DNA of 63,489 nucleotides from Planctomycetota bacterium (GCA_029978905.1 JAPOIM010000001.1:159871-223359), one strand, 5' to 3'. Shown: positions 22,589-31,223, counted from the first letter of the stretch. Notes: generated by a model not told the origin, from the letters alone. Translations and numbers: made by a program.

Positions 22589-23353
22589 ATGAAGGGCCGC
22601 TTGTCGGAGATGCCGCTGCGCATTTTCTCCCCCCAGACCACGGCGGGAGCGTCTCGTCTGAGAGTCGTCACACCAGACGAGATCGAAGGTCGCGAGGCAC
22701 GTCTGCCCGTGCGGCCGAGGCTGCCGCGATGCCGCCCAGCAGCTCAGCCAAAGCCATCCGGCCCCTCCCTCTTCCTGCCCCAGGGCTATGAAGCTGGCTA
22801 TCGGTATCCGCTCCTCGTCTGGATCCCCGACGCGACGCGACCGTTCGACCTGGGCACCACGATGGGTCGCCTGAGCCTCCGCAACTATGTGGCGGTTGAG
22901 ATGCCAGCCGCCCCAGCCGATGCCGACCAAGCAATGTGGGACGCAGTGGACCGCGCTTCGGCCAGCGCCAACATTCACTCCCAGCGGATCTTTCTCTGCG
23001 GAGCAGGGCAGGGGGGCACGATGGCCCTGCGCCTCGCCTGCCGGTATGCCGCCGAAGTGGCCGGCGCCGTGTCTCTGGGCGGCCCCTTCCCACTTGACGA
23101 GGGGAGCCTCGCGCGGCTCGCTGACGTCCGTCGGCTGCCGATGCTCCTGTGCACCGATCGCGAAGGCTGTGAACGCGAGGCAACCTCCATTGACCGCACG
23201 CTTCGCGTGTTCCACGCCGCCGGCGCCACGCTGGCCATGCGGGTGTACCCCACCACCAGCCGCCTCACCCGGAGCGTGCTTGAGGATGTGAATCGTTGGC
23301 TGATGGACTGCGTGGTGGGGCAACCTGCGTCGACGCCCAGCCTGACGTACTGA
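22589..23353 (+). CDS. alpha/beta-hydrolase-like protein lacking the nucleophile serine
   Basis: This 254-residue protein has the layout of the phospholipase/carboxylesterase branch: LFLPQGYEAGYRYPLLVWIPD (strand and oxyanion region), IHSQRIFLCGAGQGGTMALRLA (nucleophile elbow), then LPMLLCTDREG and a final helix. In active enzymes the elbow is GxSxG; here it reads GAGQG, with Gly in place of Ser. It is therefore probably not a serine esterase unless another residue substitutes. ATG 22589 has GAGGAG eight bases upstream. The region 22383-22588 before it holds only the hairpin. It could be a binding or structural protein. Confidence 0.7.
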   Translation: MKGRLSEMPLRIFSPQTTAGASRLRVVTPDEIEGREARLPVRPRLPRCRPAAQPKPSGPSLFLPQGYEAGYRYPLLVWIPDATRPFDLGTTMGRLSLRNYVAVEMPAAPADADQAMWDAVDRASASANIHSQRIFLCGAGQGGTMALRLACRYAAEVAGAVSLGGPFPLDEGSLARLADVRRLPMLLCTDREGCEREATSIDRTLRVFHAAGATLAMRVYPTTSRLTRSVLEDVNRWLMDCVVGQPASTPSLTY

Positions 23354-23390
23354 TCGAACCCGCCCCCGTACTGTTGCCAGGAGTGGTTCC

Positions 23391-24164
23391 ATGCATGCCG
23401 AAGAGACACTCACCGCAGAGTTCCGGCAACGGATCCTGCCAATGGTGAGCCAGACCCATGTGGCCCACGTCCCAACGCGGCGACCCATGCCACGCGGCGG
23501 CTTGCCCACGGTGATGGCGGCAGCAGTCAGCCTCGTGCGGCAGCGGCTCGAGCGAGTGCACTCCGAACTCGACTCGACCCACGAGCGATCTTCCGAACGC
23601 TTCCGGCAATGGCACCTCCGCCAACTCGCCGACGAAGCCACCGCAATCGCTCGCACGCTCCACGATCTCAGTGATCTCGCCGCGCCACACGCCGTCACTC
23701 GAGAATGGGTGGAAACGCGGAGCGTGCTGGAAGGCCTCGTCGCCGATGCGATCCGCGAAGGACGCGAGCGGGGCAACAGCCTCCCCACCTTGATCGTGGA
23801 TGTGGATGACAGCCTGCTGCATGTTGACCCCGAAATGATCCGTCGCGTCCTGCGCACACTCGTCACCAATGCGATTGAGGCAGCAGGTCCCGCTGGAGAA
23901 GTGGTCGTCACGAGCGTGCAGTATGCCGACGCCCTCGAAATCGAGGTTGCCGACTCGGGCGACGGGCTGACCAATCATGCCAAGGCTTGGCTCTTCGAAC
24001 CCGGCTTTACCACCAAGCCAGCCGGCACCGGCGTGGCCCTCGCAGCGGCGCGTGCCCTGATTGACGAATTGGGCGGTGTGATCGAAGCGACGAACTGCCC
24101 CGAAGGAGGCACTGCTTTCACGATCCGACTACCGCTGCCCCACACGCAGCGACTCGCGGCGTAA
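23391..24164 (+). CDS. sensor histidine-kinase-like ATPase, possibly linked to the flagellar locus
   Basis: This 257-residue protein has a C-terminal HATPase_c domain with the N box (LRTLVTNAIEAAG), G1 (VADSGDGL), F box (LFEPGFTTKP) and G2 (GTGVALAAARAL). The N-terminal half is helical, but I see no canonical H-box histidine of the HExxNP kind; the nearest His is in RTLHDLSDLA. There is no transmembrane segment, so it would be cytosolic. It lies 45 bases before the FliF-FliO gene in the same direction, where FleS/FlrB-like kinases often occur; that link is inference. No response regulator is encoded nearby. Confidence 0.75.
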   Translation: MHAEETLTAEFRQRILPMVSQTHVAHVPTRRPMPRGGLPTVMAAAVSLVRQRLERVHSELDSTHERSSERFRQWHLRQLADEATAIARTLHDLSDLAAPHAVTREWVETRSVLEGLVADAIREGRERGNSLPTLIVDVDDSLLHVDPEMIRRVLRTLVTNAIEAAGPAGEVVVTSVQYADALEIEVADSGDGLTNHAKAWLFEPGFTTKPAGTGVALAAARALIDELGGVIEATNCPEGGTAFTIRLPLPHTQRLAA

Positions 24165-24209
24165 CACACACTTCAACAGCAATGTTCAGACACGACAACG
24201 AGTCTGTGC

Positions 24210-26216
24210 ATGGAGGCACACTCTTTGAACTACCAACCAGCCCAGGGCGATGCCCGGCTTTTCTCACCGATCCGCGTGGTCGCCCTCGGCCTCATCGCCG
24301 TTGTGGCTGGCCTGGCTGCCTGGCAGTTTCGTGAAGAGTCTCGGGAAGGACGCGTACCGCTGTTGGCCGACACCTTGCTCCCCTCGAGCGAGCTGGCGCT
24401 GATGGAGGCCGCCTTCGACCGAGCCCAACTCACCGACTACACGATCGACGGTGGGCAGATCCTGGTGCCCAAAGGCCGCCAGAGCGGCTACATGCGTGCC
24501 CTCGTCGACGCCGAGGCGCTTCCCCGGGAGTTTGGCGGCAGCCTGCGGCGGGCGATGGACTCAAGCAGCCCGTGGCAAAGCCGTGCCACGCAAGATGAGC
24601 GGCTTCGCATCGCCACCCAGGAAGAGCTCTCGCTGGTCCTCTGCTCAATGCCTGGCATTCGACGGGCTGCAGTGCTCTACGACGAAGAAGCGCGGGCGAG
24701 CCTCAGCCCCAGCCGAGGCCTGGGGAGTGGCCCGCGTCGGACGGCCAGTGTGAATATTGAAACCGATGAGGATGCGGCAATCGACAGCGTTCGCGCGCGT
24801 TCGATCCGAGTGCTGGTAGCAGCCTCCATCGCCGGCCTCGAGCCCGAGGATGTGGCCGTCACGGATCTCCGCTCGGGGCTGGTCTACGCCGGCCCGCTCG
24901 AGCCCGTGCTCGCCGACGTCAGCCCGGCTGATGCCTCGCGCATCGCTCTTGAAGAACGGCTCGCGGAGAGGATCCGACGTTCGCTCGCCTATGTGCAAGG
25001 CGCGATCGTCGACGTTCGGGCCGACCTCGGAGAACCGCAGCGTGCGTACGCGATCCCTACCGCCACTCCACAAAAGCTCGCCGAAGCCAACGCACCAGCC
25101 GACGTGCGGCCGATGTCACCATCGTCCGCCACGTCGTCCGCAGCAATGCAGCTCGACGATGGACGCCAGGTGCTCGCGGTGCACGTCGCAGTGGCTGTGC
25201 CACAGTCCACCTCCCTGGGATCCGACGAGGCGATCCAACAGCATGTGCTGGAACTCCTTCCAGCGACGGCCAATCCACAGGCAAGGAGCGTGAAGGTCAC
25301 GCGTTTTCACGTTGGCTCGAGTCCTGCGGGAACCGAACACGCGGCTGCCGCAGCGGCCCCGCACAAGCCCTCTTCCCCCGCTCTCGCTATTCCAGAAAAC
25401 GAAGCCGCTGTTGGCGATGCGGCCGAACCGGTCTTCACGTCCCCCCTTTCAGGCCTGTCGCTCGAAGCACTCCGCGACATGCCTGAAGAGGCATGGCTGG
25501 CAGCCTTCGCGGGTGTGGTCATGATCATCGCTGGCCTCCTGTGGTGGCGAGGCGGTCGATCCACGCACACGGAAGAACGAGAGCCTGCAATCGACTGGAC
25601 AACGCATACGCCCGCACGTCAGCCAAGCGGATCGGCCGCCTCCAAAGTCGGCGTGGCCACCCGCGCGGCGGCCGCCCTGCTGGCATGCAGCCTCTGCTGC
25701 GGCTCTGCACGAGCGGCCGAAGAACCCCCGGGCACCCTGCTTCTCTCTCCACTCGATGCCCCGGTGCTCCTGGCCGACCCGGCAGAACATGACGATGCCG
25801 CTGCAGTTCCTGACGCCCCCGAGAAGGCTGACACCGCCGGCTCTCCCTTCGGCATGGAGGCGACCGCAGCCCTGACGATGGTCGCGGCCATCGCGGGCCT
25901 CATCGCCTTGAGTTGGCTGAACAAGAAACAGCCGGCGACCGTTCCACGGGACGTTTTTGAGGTTCTCGGGTGCGGGCAACTGGATCGCGCACACCGCGTG
26001 GCTGTTGTTCGCTTTGGCCCGAAGACCCTGCTGGTGAGCATCGCCGGATCGAGCTGCAGCACGCTCTCTGAACTCGATGACCCTGCAGCGACAGAGACCA
26101 TCGCACACGCCTGCCGCCACGGCCGGGGAACGGGGCCCCAACGTGGCAGCCTGCGATCTCCCGCCGGGGGCCTCTCAGTTCACACGCCCCCCCAGCCCCT
26201 CGAAAGCGCGGCATGA
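24210..26216 (+). CDS. FliF-FliO fusion: MS-ring protein joined to export-gate assembly protein
   Basis: This 668-residue protein starts with a helix (IRVVALGLIAVVAGLAAW) and the YscJ/FliF ring-building domains (about 45-230; LSLVLCSMPGIRRAAVLYD, then RSIRVLVAASIAGLEPEDVAV). A shorter third region follows, then a second helix (WLAAFAGVVMIIAGLLWW, about 428-448). The cytoplasmic tail that binds FliG is only about 35 residues. A signal-like segment (RAAAALLACSLCCGSARA) and a FliO-like unit come next: a helix (TAALTMVAAIAGLIALSWL) and a small domain with VFEVLGCGQLDRAHRVAVVRFG. Fusion in one uninterrupted frame is seen directly. The start could be ATG 24210 or TTG 24225, the latter with GGAGG eight bases upstream. 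An internal GTG (25653) could in principle start a separate FliO. Confidence 0.78.
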   Translation: MEAHSLNYQPAQGDARLFSPIRVVALGLIAVVAGLAAWQFREESREGRVPLLADTLLPSSELALMEAAFDRAQLTDYTIDGGQILVPKGRQSGYMRALVDAEALPREFGGSLRRAMDSSSPWQSRATQDERLRIATQEELSLVLCSMPGIRRAAVLYDEEARASLSPSRGLGSGPRRTASVNIETDEDAAIDSVRARSIRVLVAASIAGLEPEDVAVTDLRSGLVYAGPLEPVLADVSPADASRIALEERLAERIRRSLAYVQGAIVDVRADLGEPQRAYAIPTATPQKLAEANAPADVRPMSPSSATSSAAMQLDDGRQVLAVHVAVAVPQSTSLGSDEAIQQHVLELLPATANPQARSVKVTRFHVGSSPAGTEHAAAAAAPHKPSSPALAIPENEAAVGDAAEPVFTSPLSGLSLEALRDMPEEAWLAAFAGVVMIIAGLLWWRGGRSTHTEEREPAIDWTTHTPARQPSGSAASKVGVATRAAAALLACSLCCGSARAAEEPPGTLLLSPLDAPVLLADPAEHDDAAAVPDAPEKADTAGSPFGMEATAALTMVAAIAGLIALSWLNKKQPATVPRDVFEVLGCGQLDRAHRVAVVRFGPKTLLVSIAGSSCSTLSELDDPAATETIAHACRHGRGTGPQRGSLRSPAGGLSVHTPPQPLESAA

Positions 26217-27124
26217 AGCGCCGGCGAGTTCTGCGGACATTCCTCGCATCCCTCACCATCGCCATGCTCTTTGGCGTGCCTGCAGGGAGCGTGCGTGGCG
26301 AGGAAGCGGGAGGCGTACCGCTGACGACGGTGTCATCGGCGACCGATGCCAACACGACCGCAACGGAGCCCGACGCCGCAGGCGATGGTGCCGCCGCACC
26401 ACCCACCGCCCCATCAGACCAGGCAAACCTGACGGCCGTTCTCGAGCAACTGCTTCCGGGGAACGCCCTCACCGGCCCCCTCTCGGCCGTGGTCACGATT
26501 GGTGTCGTGAGCATTGCCCCGGCAGCCCTCTTGATGACCACCTGCTATGTGCGGTTCAGCGTGGTGCTCTCGCTCGTGCGTCAGGGGCTGGGCACACAAG
26601 GCATGCCCTCCAACCAGATCGTCGCCTCACTTGCCCTCTTTCTTTCCGCGATGGTCATGTGGCCGATCTGGACCCAGGCATGGCGCGCGGGGGGCGAGCC
26701 GTATCAGGCAGGCGAGATCAGCCTCTCCGCCGCAGTCGACCAAGGCTCGCTCCCAGTCCGTCGTTGGATGGCCAGCCAGATCGAGGCCGCAGGCAACCGC
26801 GAAACGGTGCTGATGTTTCTCGAACGCCACCCCTCTGCTGCCTCCGGTGTGGCCACCTACGACGACGTTCCCGCCGAAGCACTCCTCCCAGCTTTTCTTG
26901 TCAGCGAGTTGGAAACAGCCTTTGCACTGGGTGTACGTCTGCTGATTCCCTTCTTGCTGATCGACCTCGTGGTGGCCACCCTCGTGGTCTCGTCGGGCCT
27001 CGTGATGCTGCCTCCGACTGTTGTCTCACTCCCTCTGAAACTCCTGGTGTTTGTCATGGCCGACGGCTGGACACTCGTGGTGACCAGCCTCCTCAATGGT
27101 GTCTCCACGACGGGGATGCCGTGA
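26213..27124 (+). CDS. fliP: flagellar/type III export gate protein FliP
   Basis: FliP forms the core of the export gate with FliQ and FliR. This 303-residue protein has a signal peptide (LRTFLASLTIAMLFGVPAGSVRG) and a Thr/Ala-rich linker. The conserved blocks follow: MTTCYVRFSVVLSLVRQGLG, GMPSNQIVASLALFLSAMVM, the long periplasmic loop, ELETAFALGVRLLIPFLLIDLVV, and LVMLPPTVVSLPLKLLVFVMADGW. Its ATG overlaps the FliF-FliO stop (ATGA). The order FliO-P-Q-R-FlhB is the usual flagellar gene order. Confidence 0.94.
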   Translation: MKRRRVLRTFLASLTIAMLFGVPAGSVRGEEAGGVPLTTVSSATDANTTATEPDAAGDGAAAPPTAPSDQANLTAVLEQLLPGNALTGPLSAVVTIGVVSIAPAALLMTTCYVRFSVVLSLVRQGLGTQGMPSNQIVASLALFLSAMVMWPIWTQAWRAGGEPYQAGEISLSAAVDQGSLPVRRWMASQIEAAGNRETVLMFLERHPSAASGVATYDDVPAEALLPAFLVSELETAFALGVRLLIPFLLIDLVVATLVVSSGLVMLPPTVVSLPLKLLVFVMADGWTLVVTSLLNGVSTTGMP

Positions 27125-27149
27125 TCCCCACACCACACGAGCCCACTCC

Positions 27150-27404
27150 ATGACCGAGCATGCTGTTGTTGACCTGTTCCGGGAGGCGATGCTGACCGCT
27201 GGCATGGTGGCGGCGCCGATTCTCTTGGTGGGACTCACGGTTGGTCTTGTGATCGGTGTCGTGCAGGCAGCCACAGGTGTGCAGGAACAGACGGTCGGCC
27301 ACCTCCCCAGGCTCGCAGCGATGGCTGGAATGGCGGTCCTCATGCTGCCTTGGATGCTGGACACGTTCGTGCAACTCTTCCGCACCACCGCGGTTGGGCC
27401 GTAG
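27150..27404 (+). CDS. fliQ: flagellar/type III export gate protein FliQ
   Basis: This 84-residue two-helix protein wraps around the FliP-FliR core. The start MTEHAVVDLFREAMLTAGMV fits the family, as do PILLVGLTVGLVIGVVQAATGVQEQT and the second helix MAGMAVLMLPWMLDTFVQLF. ATG 27150 is 25 bases after the FliP stop. The usual length is 85-90 residues, so it is complete. Confidence 0.93.
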   Translation: MTEHAVVDLFREAMLTAGMVAAPILLVGLTVGLVIGVVQAATGVQEQTVGHLPRLAAMAGMAVLMLPWMLDTFVQLFRTTAVGP

Positions 27405-27415
27405 AGGAGGAACGC

Positions 27416-28207
27416 ATGGACCTCCCGTTGCCGCTGCTGGAATCTTCAGCGTCGCTCTTCCTCCTGGCCATCGCGCGGGTGGTTGGATTTGTGGCAGTTG
27501 GTTCGCTTCCGCTTGGGCCGGGCATGCCGCTGGTTGTCCGCGTGGCTCTTGCCTGGGCCCTCTCCATCGCGGCCATTACGTGGTCACTCCCCGTGGGCCT
27601 GGAACAGCATGCCCACCTCCCCCTCGCCCTTGCGGTCCCAAGCGAACTTTTCTTGGGCGCCCTCTTTGGCATGAGTGTCGCCTGCGTGACGGCCGCGTCC
27701 GCATGGGCAGGCACGCTCCTCGGAAGCATCTCCGGGCTTTCATGGGCGGATGATTTTTCAACTGGGCCTGCAGAGGCGACCACGCCGCTCTCGCGTCTTG
27801 TCTGGTGGGTCGCCGCAGGTGCTTTTGTGTCGAGTGGCGGGGCGCGGGTTGTGGTGTTCGGCCTCGTGGACAGTCTCAGCACCCTCCCGCTGGGAGCCTC
27901 GCTCGATATCGGTGTCAGCACCTCGCTCCTCACGGCCCTTGCGATGGGCTGCCGTCTTGCCATCGCCTTGGCGCTACCGGCCATGATCGCCGTGCTGTCC
28001 TGGCACGTCAGCGCGGCCATCGTCTGCCGCGTGATTCCGCTCTCCCCGTCGGCTGGGTTGCTCCAGGGAAGCGCCGCAGTGGTGCTGCTTCTTGCCATCT
28101 GGGCAGGTGGCCCGATGTGGACTGCCGGGATCGCCACCGCCATGGAGGTCACCTGCGAGCGGGTGTTTGAACTTCCGCAGCAGCCATCCGTGGAGCTGTT
28201 GCCGTGA
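27416..28207 (+). CDS. fliR: flagellar/type III export gate protein FliR
   Basis: This 263-residue protein has about six helices. Family features are the start helix LFLLAIARVVGFVAVGSLP, VRVALAWALSIAAITW, the central GTLLGSISGLSWADDF region, and ALALPAMIAVLSWHVSAAIVCRVIP. ATG 27416 has AGAGGAGG immediately upstream (27403-27410), overlapping the FliQ stop; the longer frame from 27350 is rejected. Its stop overlaps the FlhB start (GTGA). Confidence 0.9.
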   Translation: MDLPLPLLESSASLFLLAIARVVGFVAVGSLPLGPGMPLVVRVALAWALSIAAITWSLPVGLEQHAHLPLALAVPSELFLGALFGMSVACVTAASAWAGTLLGSISGLSWADDFSTGPAEATTPLSRLVWWVAAGAFVSSGGARVVVFGLVDSLSTLPLGASLDIGVSTSLLTALAMGCRLAIALALPAMIAVLSWHVSAAIVCRVIPLSPSAGLLQGSAAVVLLLAIWAGGPMWTAGIATAMEVTCERVFELPQQPSVELLP

Positions 28208-28965
28208 GTACGGAACGCACACTCCCAGCCACGCCTCGACGACGCGAGCAGGCTCATCGCCGCGGGCTCCTGCCGACCAACGAAGGTCTCGCCTGGATCG
28301 CTTCGACCGCGACCCTCACCGCCTTGCTCCCCTTGTGGCTGCAAAGCGTGACAGCCTCCTTCACAACGCACCTCCGCCAACTCCCGGTCGAACTCGCCGC
28401 TCCGGAAATGCCACTCGGCCCGCTCGCCACGGGCTTCGGCTGGCAGGTGATGTGGCCGACCATCATGGTTTTGGCTGCGGCATCCGCCACCGGAATTGGG
28501 GTCAGGCTCTTCCTCGACCGTCCTCGCGTGGCCTTCGAGCGACTGGCCGCCTTCGAACGACTGCAGCCGTGGAATGGCCTGCAGCGGCTCGCCTCACGCG
28601 AAACCGCCCGTCAGATCCTGACAAGCCTGGTGGCTGTCGTGCTCCTCGCCGTCGCCATGCGATGGTCTTTCGCGGCGGTGTGGGATCACGCCCAGCAGGC
28701 CAGCCTCGACCCTCACGAACAAGGACAGGTGGGGATGTGGCTCGCGTGGCAAGGCCTCTTGGGCACCCTGCTCGCTGCGGGCGTCCTGGTCGCGGTGCAG
28801 CAGGTCCTGCGGTGGCGTGCCAGCGAACGACGCCTCCGCATGACCGCCGAGGAGTTCCGCGATGAACAACGGCTGCTGGAAGCCGGCCGCCGCGTTCACC
28901 TCCCCACGCGCGACGCCCCCGAGGATCCGCGGAGCCCGTTCAGCCGGGCGTCGACTCCTCAGTAG
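28204..28965 (+). CDS. flhB: FlhB-like export protein lacking the C-terminal autocleavage domain
   Basis: The protein has the FlhB N-terminus (TERTLPATPRRREQAHRRG, matching the family's TExATPRRxxEAxxRG) and four helices. It then runs into the start of the cytoplasmic linker (RMTAEEFRDEQRLLEAG). The gene ends at 253 residues; normal FlhB proteins are about 350-380 and carry the self-cleaving NPTH site near residue 269. No NPTH is present in any frame here, and the 3' end overlaps the convergent sulfotransferase gene by 26 bases. The substrate-switching domain is therefore missing. It starts at GTG 28204. A separate FlhB-C protein (FlhX/YlqH-like) elsewhere could compensate. Confidence 0.83.
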   Translation: MSTERTLPATPRRREQAHRRGLLPTNEGLAWIASTATLTALLPLWLQSVTASFTTHLRQLPVELAAPEMPLGPLATGFGWQVMWPTIMVLAAASATGIGVRLFLDRPRVAFERLAAFERLQPWNGLQRLASRETARQILTSLVAVVLLAVAMRWSFAAVWDHAQQASLDPHEQGQVGMWLAWQGLLGTLLAAGVLVAVQQVLRWRASERRLRMTAEEFRDEQRLLEAGRRVHLPTRDAPEDPRSPFSRASTPQ

Positions 28966-30121
28966 CCTCGGGCAGGTAGCCGTAGCGATCGAAGAATGGC
29001 TGCCAGCGTTTCACCACGAGGCTCCGCGTTCGTTCGTCGACCTCATAGCGATTCCGGCGATACCGCTGCATCGCCTCCGCCTGAGTCTCCAGGGCAGGGC
29101 GGACACTCTCAAACCCACCGAGATCGAGAGCCTCGTACGCCTTTGCGAGCTCGGCCACAGGATCAGTGACAAGATCCTCATACGTGAGTTCATACAAACT
29201 GCCCTCAGGCAGCGTAGCCCTGTCGCGTTCAAAGGCGTTGTACATCACGTCGAACGTGTCGAGCACATACGACTCCAGGCGCTCCCCGCGATCCACCTGC
29301 ATCCCTTGCACGAAGTCGAGGGATCGCCACAACCGCATCGTGGAGGGAAACACGACCAGCGGATCTCGCACGATGTGGAGGAAGCGGGCGCCTGGAAACA
29401 TCTCCTTCAAGACACCCATCCGGGCGGTGTGCGGAGGGCTTTTGAGCACGGTACGGCGTGGATCGCGAATGGCGAGCATGCGGAGAAAGCGTTTCAGGGT
29501 GGCTTGCCAGTGGGCGAGCGTGGGCGGATCGAGCGTGGTGACATCGAGCGCAGTCGCTTCGTTGGACGACGTCGCCGGAAACGCCATGCGTCGATATGGC
29601 GAAGCCGCCCCAAGATTCATCAGGGCGAACTCATCTTCCTGCGGCCGGTCCCACCCCATCGCCACGTTGTCCATCGGACGTTTCGCCGGCATCATCCACG
29701 CAAGCATCGGTGGCAACACCGACTCGGTGAGCAGGAAGTGCCCTGGCGCAAAGCATTGGTACGTGCTCGGACAAAAGAATCGCTTATCGAGCATCATCAG
29801 CTCATGGAGGAGCGTCGTTCCACTCCGCCAATGCCCGATGATGAACACCGGGTCGTTTCTCACCTCAACCGTGCGGAGCTGCTTGGCAAACACGGCGTTG
29901 GCGATTCCACCGGCCACCGTGTCGAAGGCCGTGGCCGCGGTGATCGTGCCAAGGAGCCCCAGCCGTGACGGGGAGACACGGCAACCATGTTCCGACAGCA
30001 GCTTCAGCCACACCCCCAGCGGCATCCCGTGCCAAAACCGTGGGCTCCACCAGGGATAGGCGTGGTAACTCTCCGATTCACGTGACGTCTTCGTGGAAGC
30101 GGGAGCAGGCGAATCAGGCAT
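28940..30121 (-). CDS. PAPS-dependent sulfotransferase family protein
   Basis: Sulfotransferases move a sulfuryl group from PAPS to a carbohydrate, lipid or protein acceptor. This 393-residue protein has the 5'-phosphosulfate loop IIGHWRSGTTLLHELM, the base-binding LKSPPHTARM, and the 3'-phosphate motif FLHIVRDPLVVFPST. It ends with LYELTYEDLVTDP, another family block. ATG 30121 is preferred; GTG 30127 is also in frame. No signal peptide is clear, though a hydrophobic-amphipathic N-terminal region (RLGLLGTITAATAFDTVAGG) may bind membranes. It follows the TPR lipoprotein gene by 91 bases on the same strand. The acceptor is unknown. Confidence 0.88.
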   Translation of the reverse strand: MPDSPAPASTKTSRESESYHAYPWWSPRFWHGMPLGVWLKLLSEHGCRVSPSRLGLLGTITAATAFDTVAGGIANAVFAKQLRTVEVRNDPVFIIGHWRSGTTLLHELMMLDKRFFCPSTYQCFAPGHFLLTESVLPPMLAWMMPAKRPMDNVAMGWDRPQEDEFALMNLGAASPYRRMAFPATSSNEATALDVTTLDPPTLAHWQATLKRFLRMLAIRDPRRTVLKSPPHTARMGVLKEMFPGARFLHIVRDPLVVFPSTMRLWRSLDFVQGMQVDRGERLESYVLDTFDVMYNAFERDRATLPEGSLYELTYEDLVTDPVAELAKAYEALDLGGFESVRPALETQAEAMQRYRRNRYEVDERTRSLVVKRWQPFFDRYGYLPEATEESTPG

Positions 30122-30212
30122 GTGCACTCTCGATGACGGCCAACCGTCTCACAGGAGGGGTGGTGTTGTGTGCCGGGGTCTTCTTTGGGTGTCGACATCA
30201 GACGGGCTCCAA

Positions 30213-31037
30213 CTACCGTGAAATCGTGTCACCCCCACTGGCAACCACCGTCGACTGGCCTAAAGCCCCCGAAAGCACGGCGATTCGCTGGACGGTCGTC
30301 TCGGAGAGGTCGCCACGCTCCCTTGCGAGGGTGTAGCTGGCGAGGGCATCCGCGGGCCGGCCCAGCGCTTCCTGTGCCATCCCTTCCAGGGCATGCACCA
30401 TGCCTGGCACCTGGCCGGGTCCGTAGGTTTCTTCAAGAATCGCGAGGGTGGCCAGCGCCCGGGTTGGCCGGTCCGCCCGGCGATAGGCCTCCGCCGTGTC
30501 CAGCAAAATCTCGCGGTTATCCGGGGCGAGCGCCAGGGCTCGATGAAAGTCGCCGAGGGCGTCGTCGAGGCGTCCGCGGGCCATGTTGGTCTGAGCGTGG
30601 AGGTGCCAGCATCGAGCCGACTTCGGGGAAATCGAAATCGCCGTCTGAGCGAGCCGGTCGGCGTCGTCGAGAAGGCCGAGGTCGAGATACATCCGCCCGC
30701 CGGCAACGCAAAGCCCCTCGTCTTCGCGAGTCACCTGAAGTGCCTGTTCTATCTGGCTGATCGCAGCCAGCTGCTCTCCTTGTTGCCAAAGCACCTCGGC
30801 GTAGTGCTGGCGAGCATCGATGTCGGTGGGACAGCGTTCGACCGCCTGCTGGAAGAGTTTTTCCGCCTGGGTGAGGTTGTCCCGATCGGCAGCGGCCAGG
30901 CCCTCGTTGGAGAGTCGCCGAGCTTCGGCAAGTTCCTGCGTCACCGGCGTCGACCTGGGGATGAAACGACATCCAGTGAAACATGCCAATCCAATCAGCA
31001 CTGCGGCAGACCGAAGTGTGAGACTGGCACGAGGCAT
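30213..31037 (-). CDS. TPR-repeat lipoprotein
   Basis: This 274-residue protein has a lipoprotein signal peptide (LRSAAVLIGLACFTGC) followed by about five tetratricopeptide repeats, such as EGLAAADRDNLTQAEKLFQQ, HYAEVLWQQGEQLAAISQIE and TNMARGRLDDALGDFHRALA. These serve as protein-protein contact surfaces. ATG 31037 is preceded by TGGAG and was chosen over the longer frame to 31280, whose extra part lacks a sensible signal. It lies upstream of the sulfotransferase on the same strand and may be co-transcribed with it. Confidence 0.8.
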   Translation of the reverse strand: MPRASLTLRSAAVLIGLACFTGCRFIPRSTPVTQELAEARRLSNEGLAAADRDNLTQAEKLFQQAVERCPTDIDARQHYAEVLWQQGEQLAAISQIEQALQVTREDEGLCVAGGRMYLDLGLLDDADRLAQTAISISPKSARCWHLHAQTNMARGRLDDALGDFHRALALAPDNREILLDTAEAYRRADRPTRALATLAILEETYGPGQVPGMVHALEGMAQEALGRPADALASYTLARERGDLSETTVQRIAVLSGALGQSTVVASGGDTISR

Positions 31038-31223
31038 CGAAACAACTCCAGCGGGGCAGGGCGGGGAGAGTACCGATCCGCTGTCGCCGAAGCAACGCAT
31101 CGGCCGGATTCTTCCTCTCGGCAATCCGGGCTTGCCGTACGTCGCTTGCGGCCCTACCAACTCGCTGCATACACGGAATCCCCGATTCCTCCGTCGCGCT
31201 CCGCGCCCTCCCCAAACCACCCG

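Noticed and set aside
24210-26216. Possible frameshift or misassembly behind the FliF-FliO fusion.
   Set aside because: The frame is continuous with normal codon bias through the linker, and FliP overlaps its stop by ATGA as in a natural operon.
28204-28965. FlhB gene continuing in another frame with a hidden NPTH site.
   Set aside because: Neither of the other two frames after 28860 encodes an FlhB-like continuation, and the sulfotransferase reading frame on the other strand is intact there.
30393-31223. Upstream extension of the thioredoxin-like gene in frame.
   Set aside because: It runs antisense through the TPR lipoprotein gene; the lipoprotein signal peptide follows ATG 31224.
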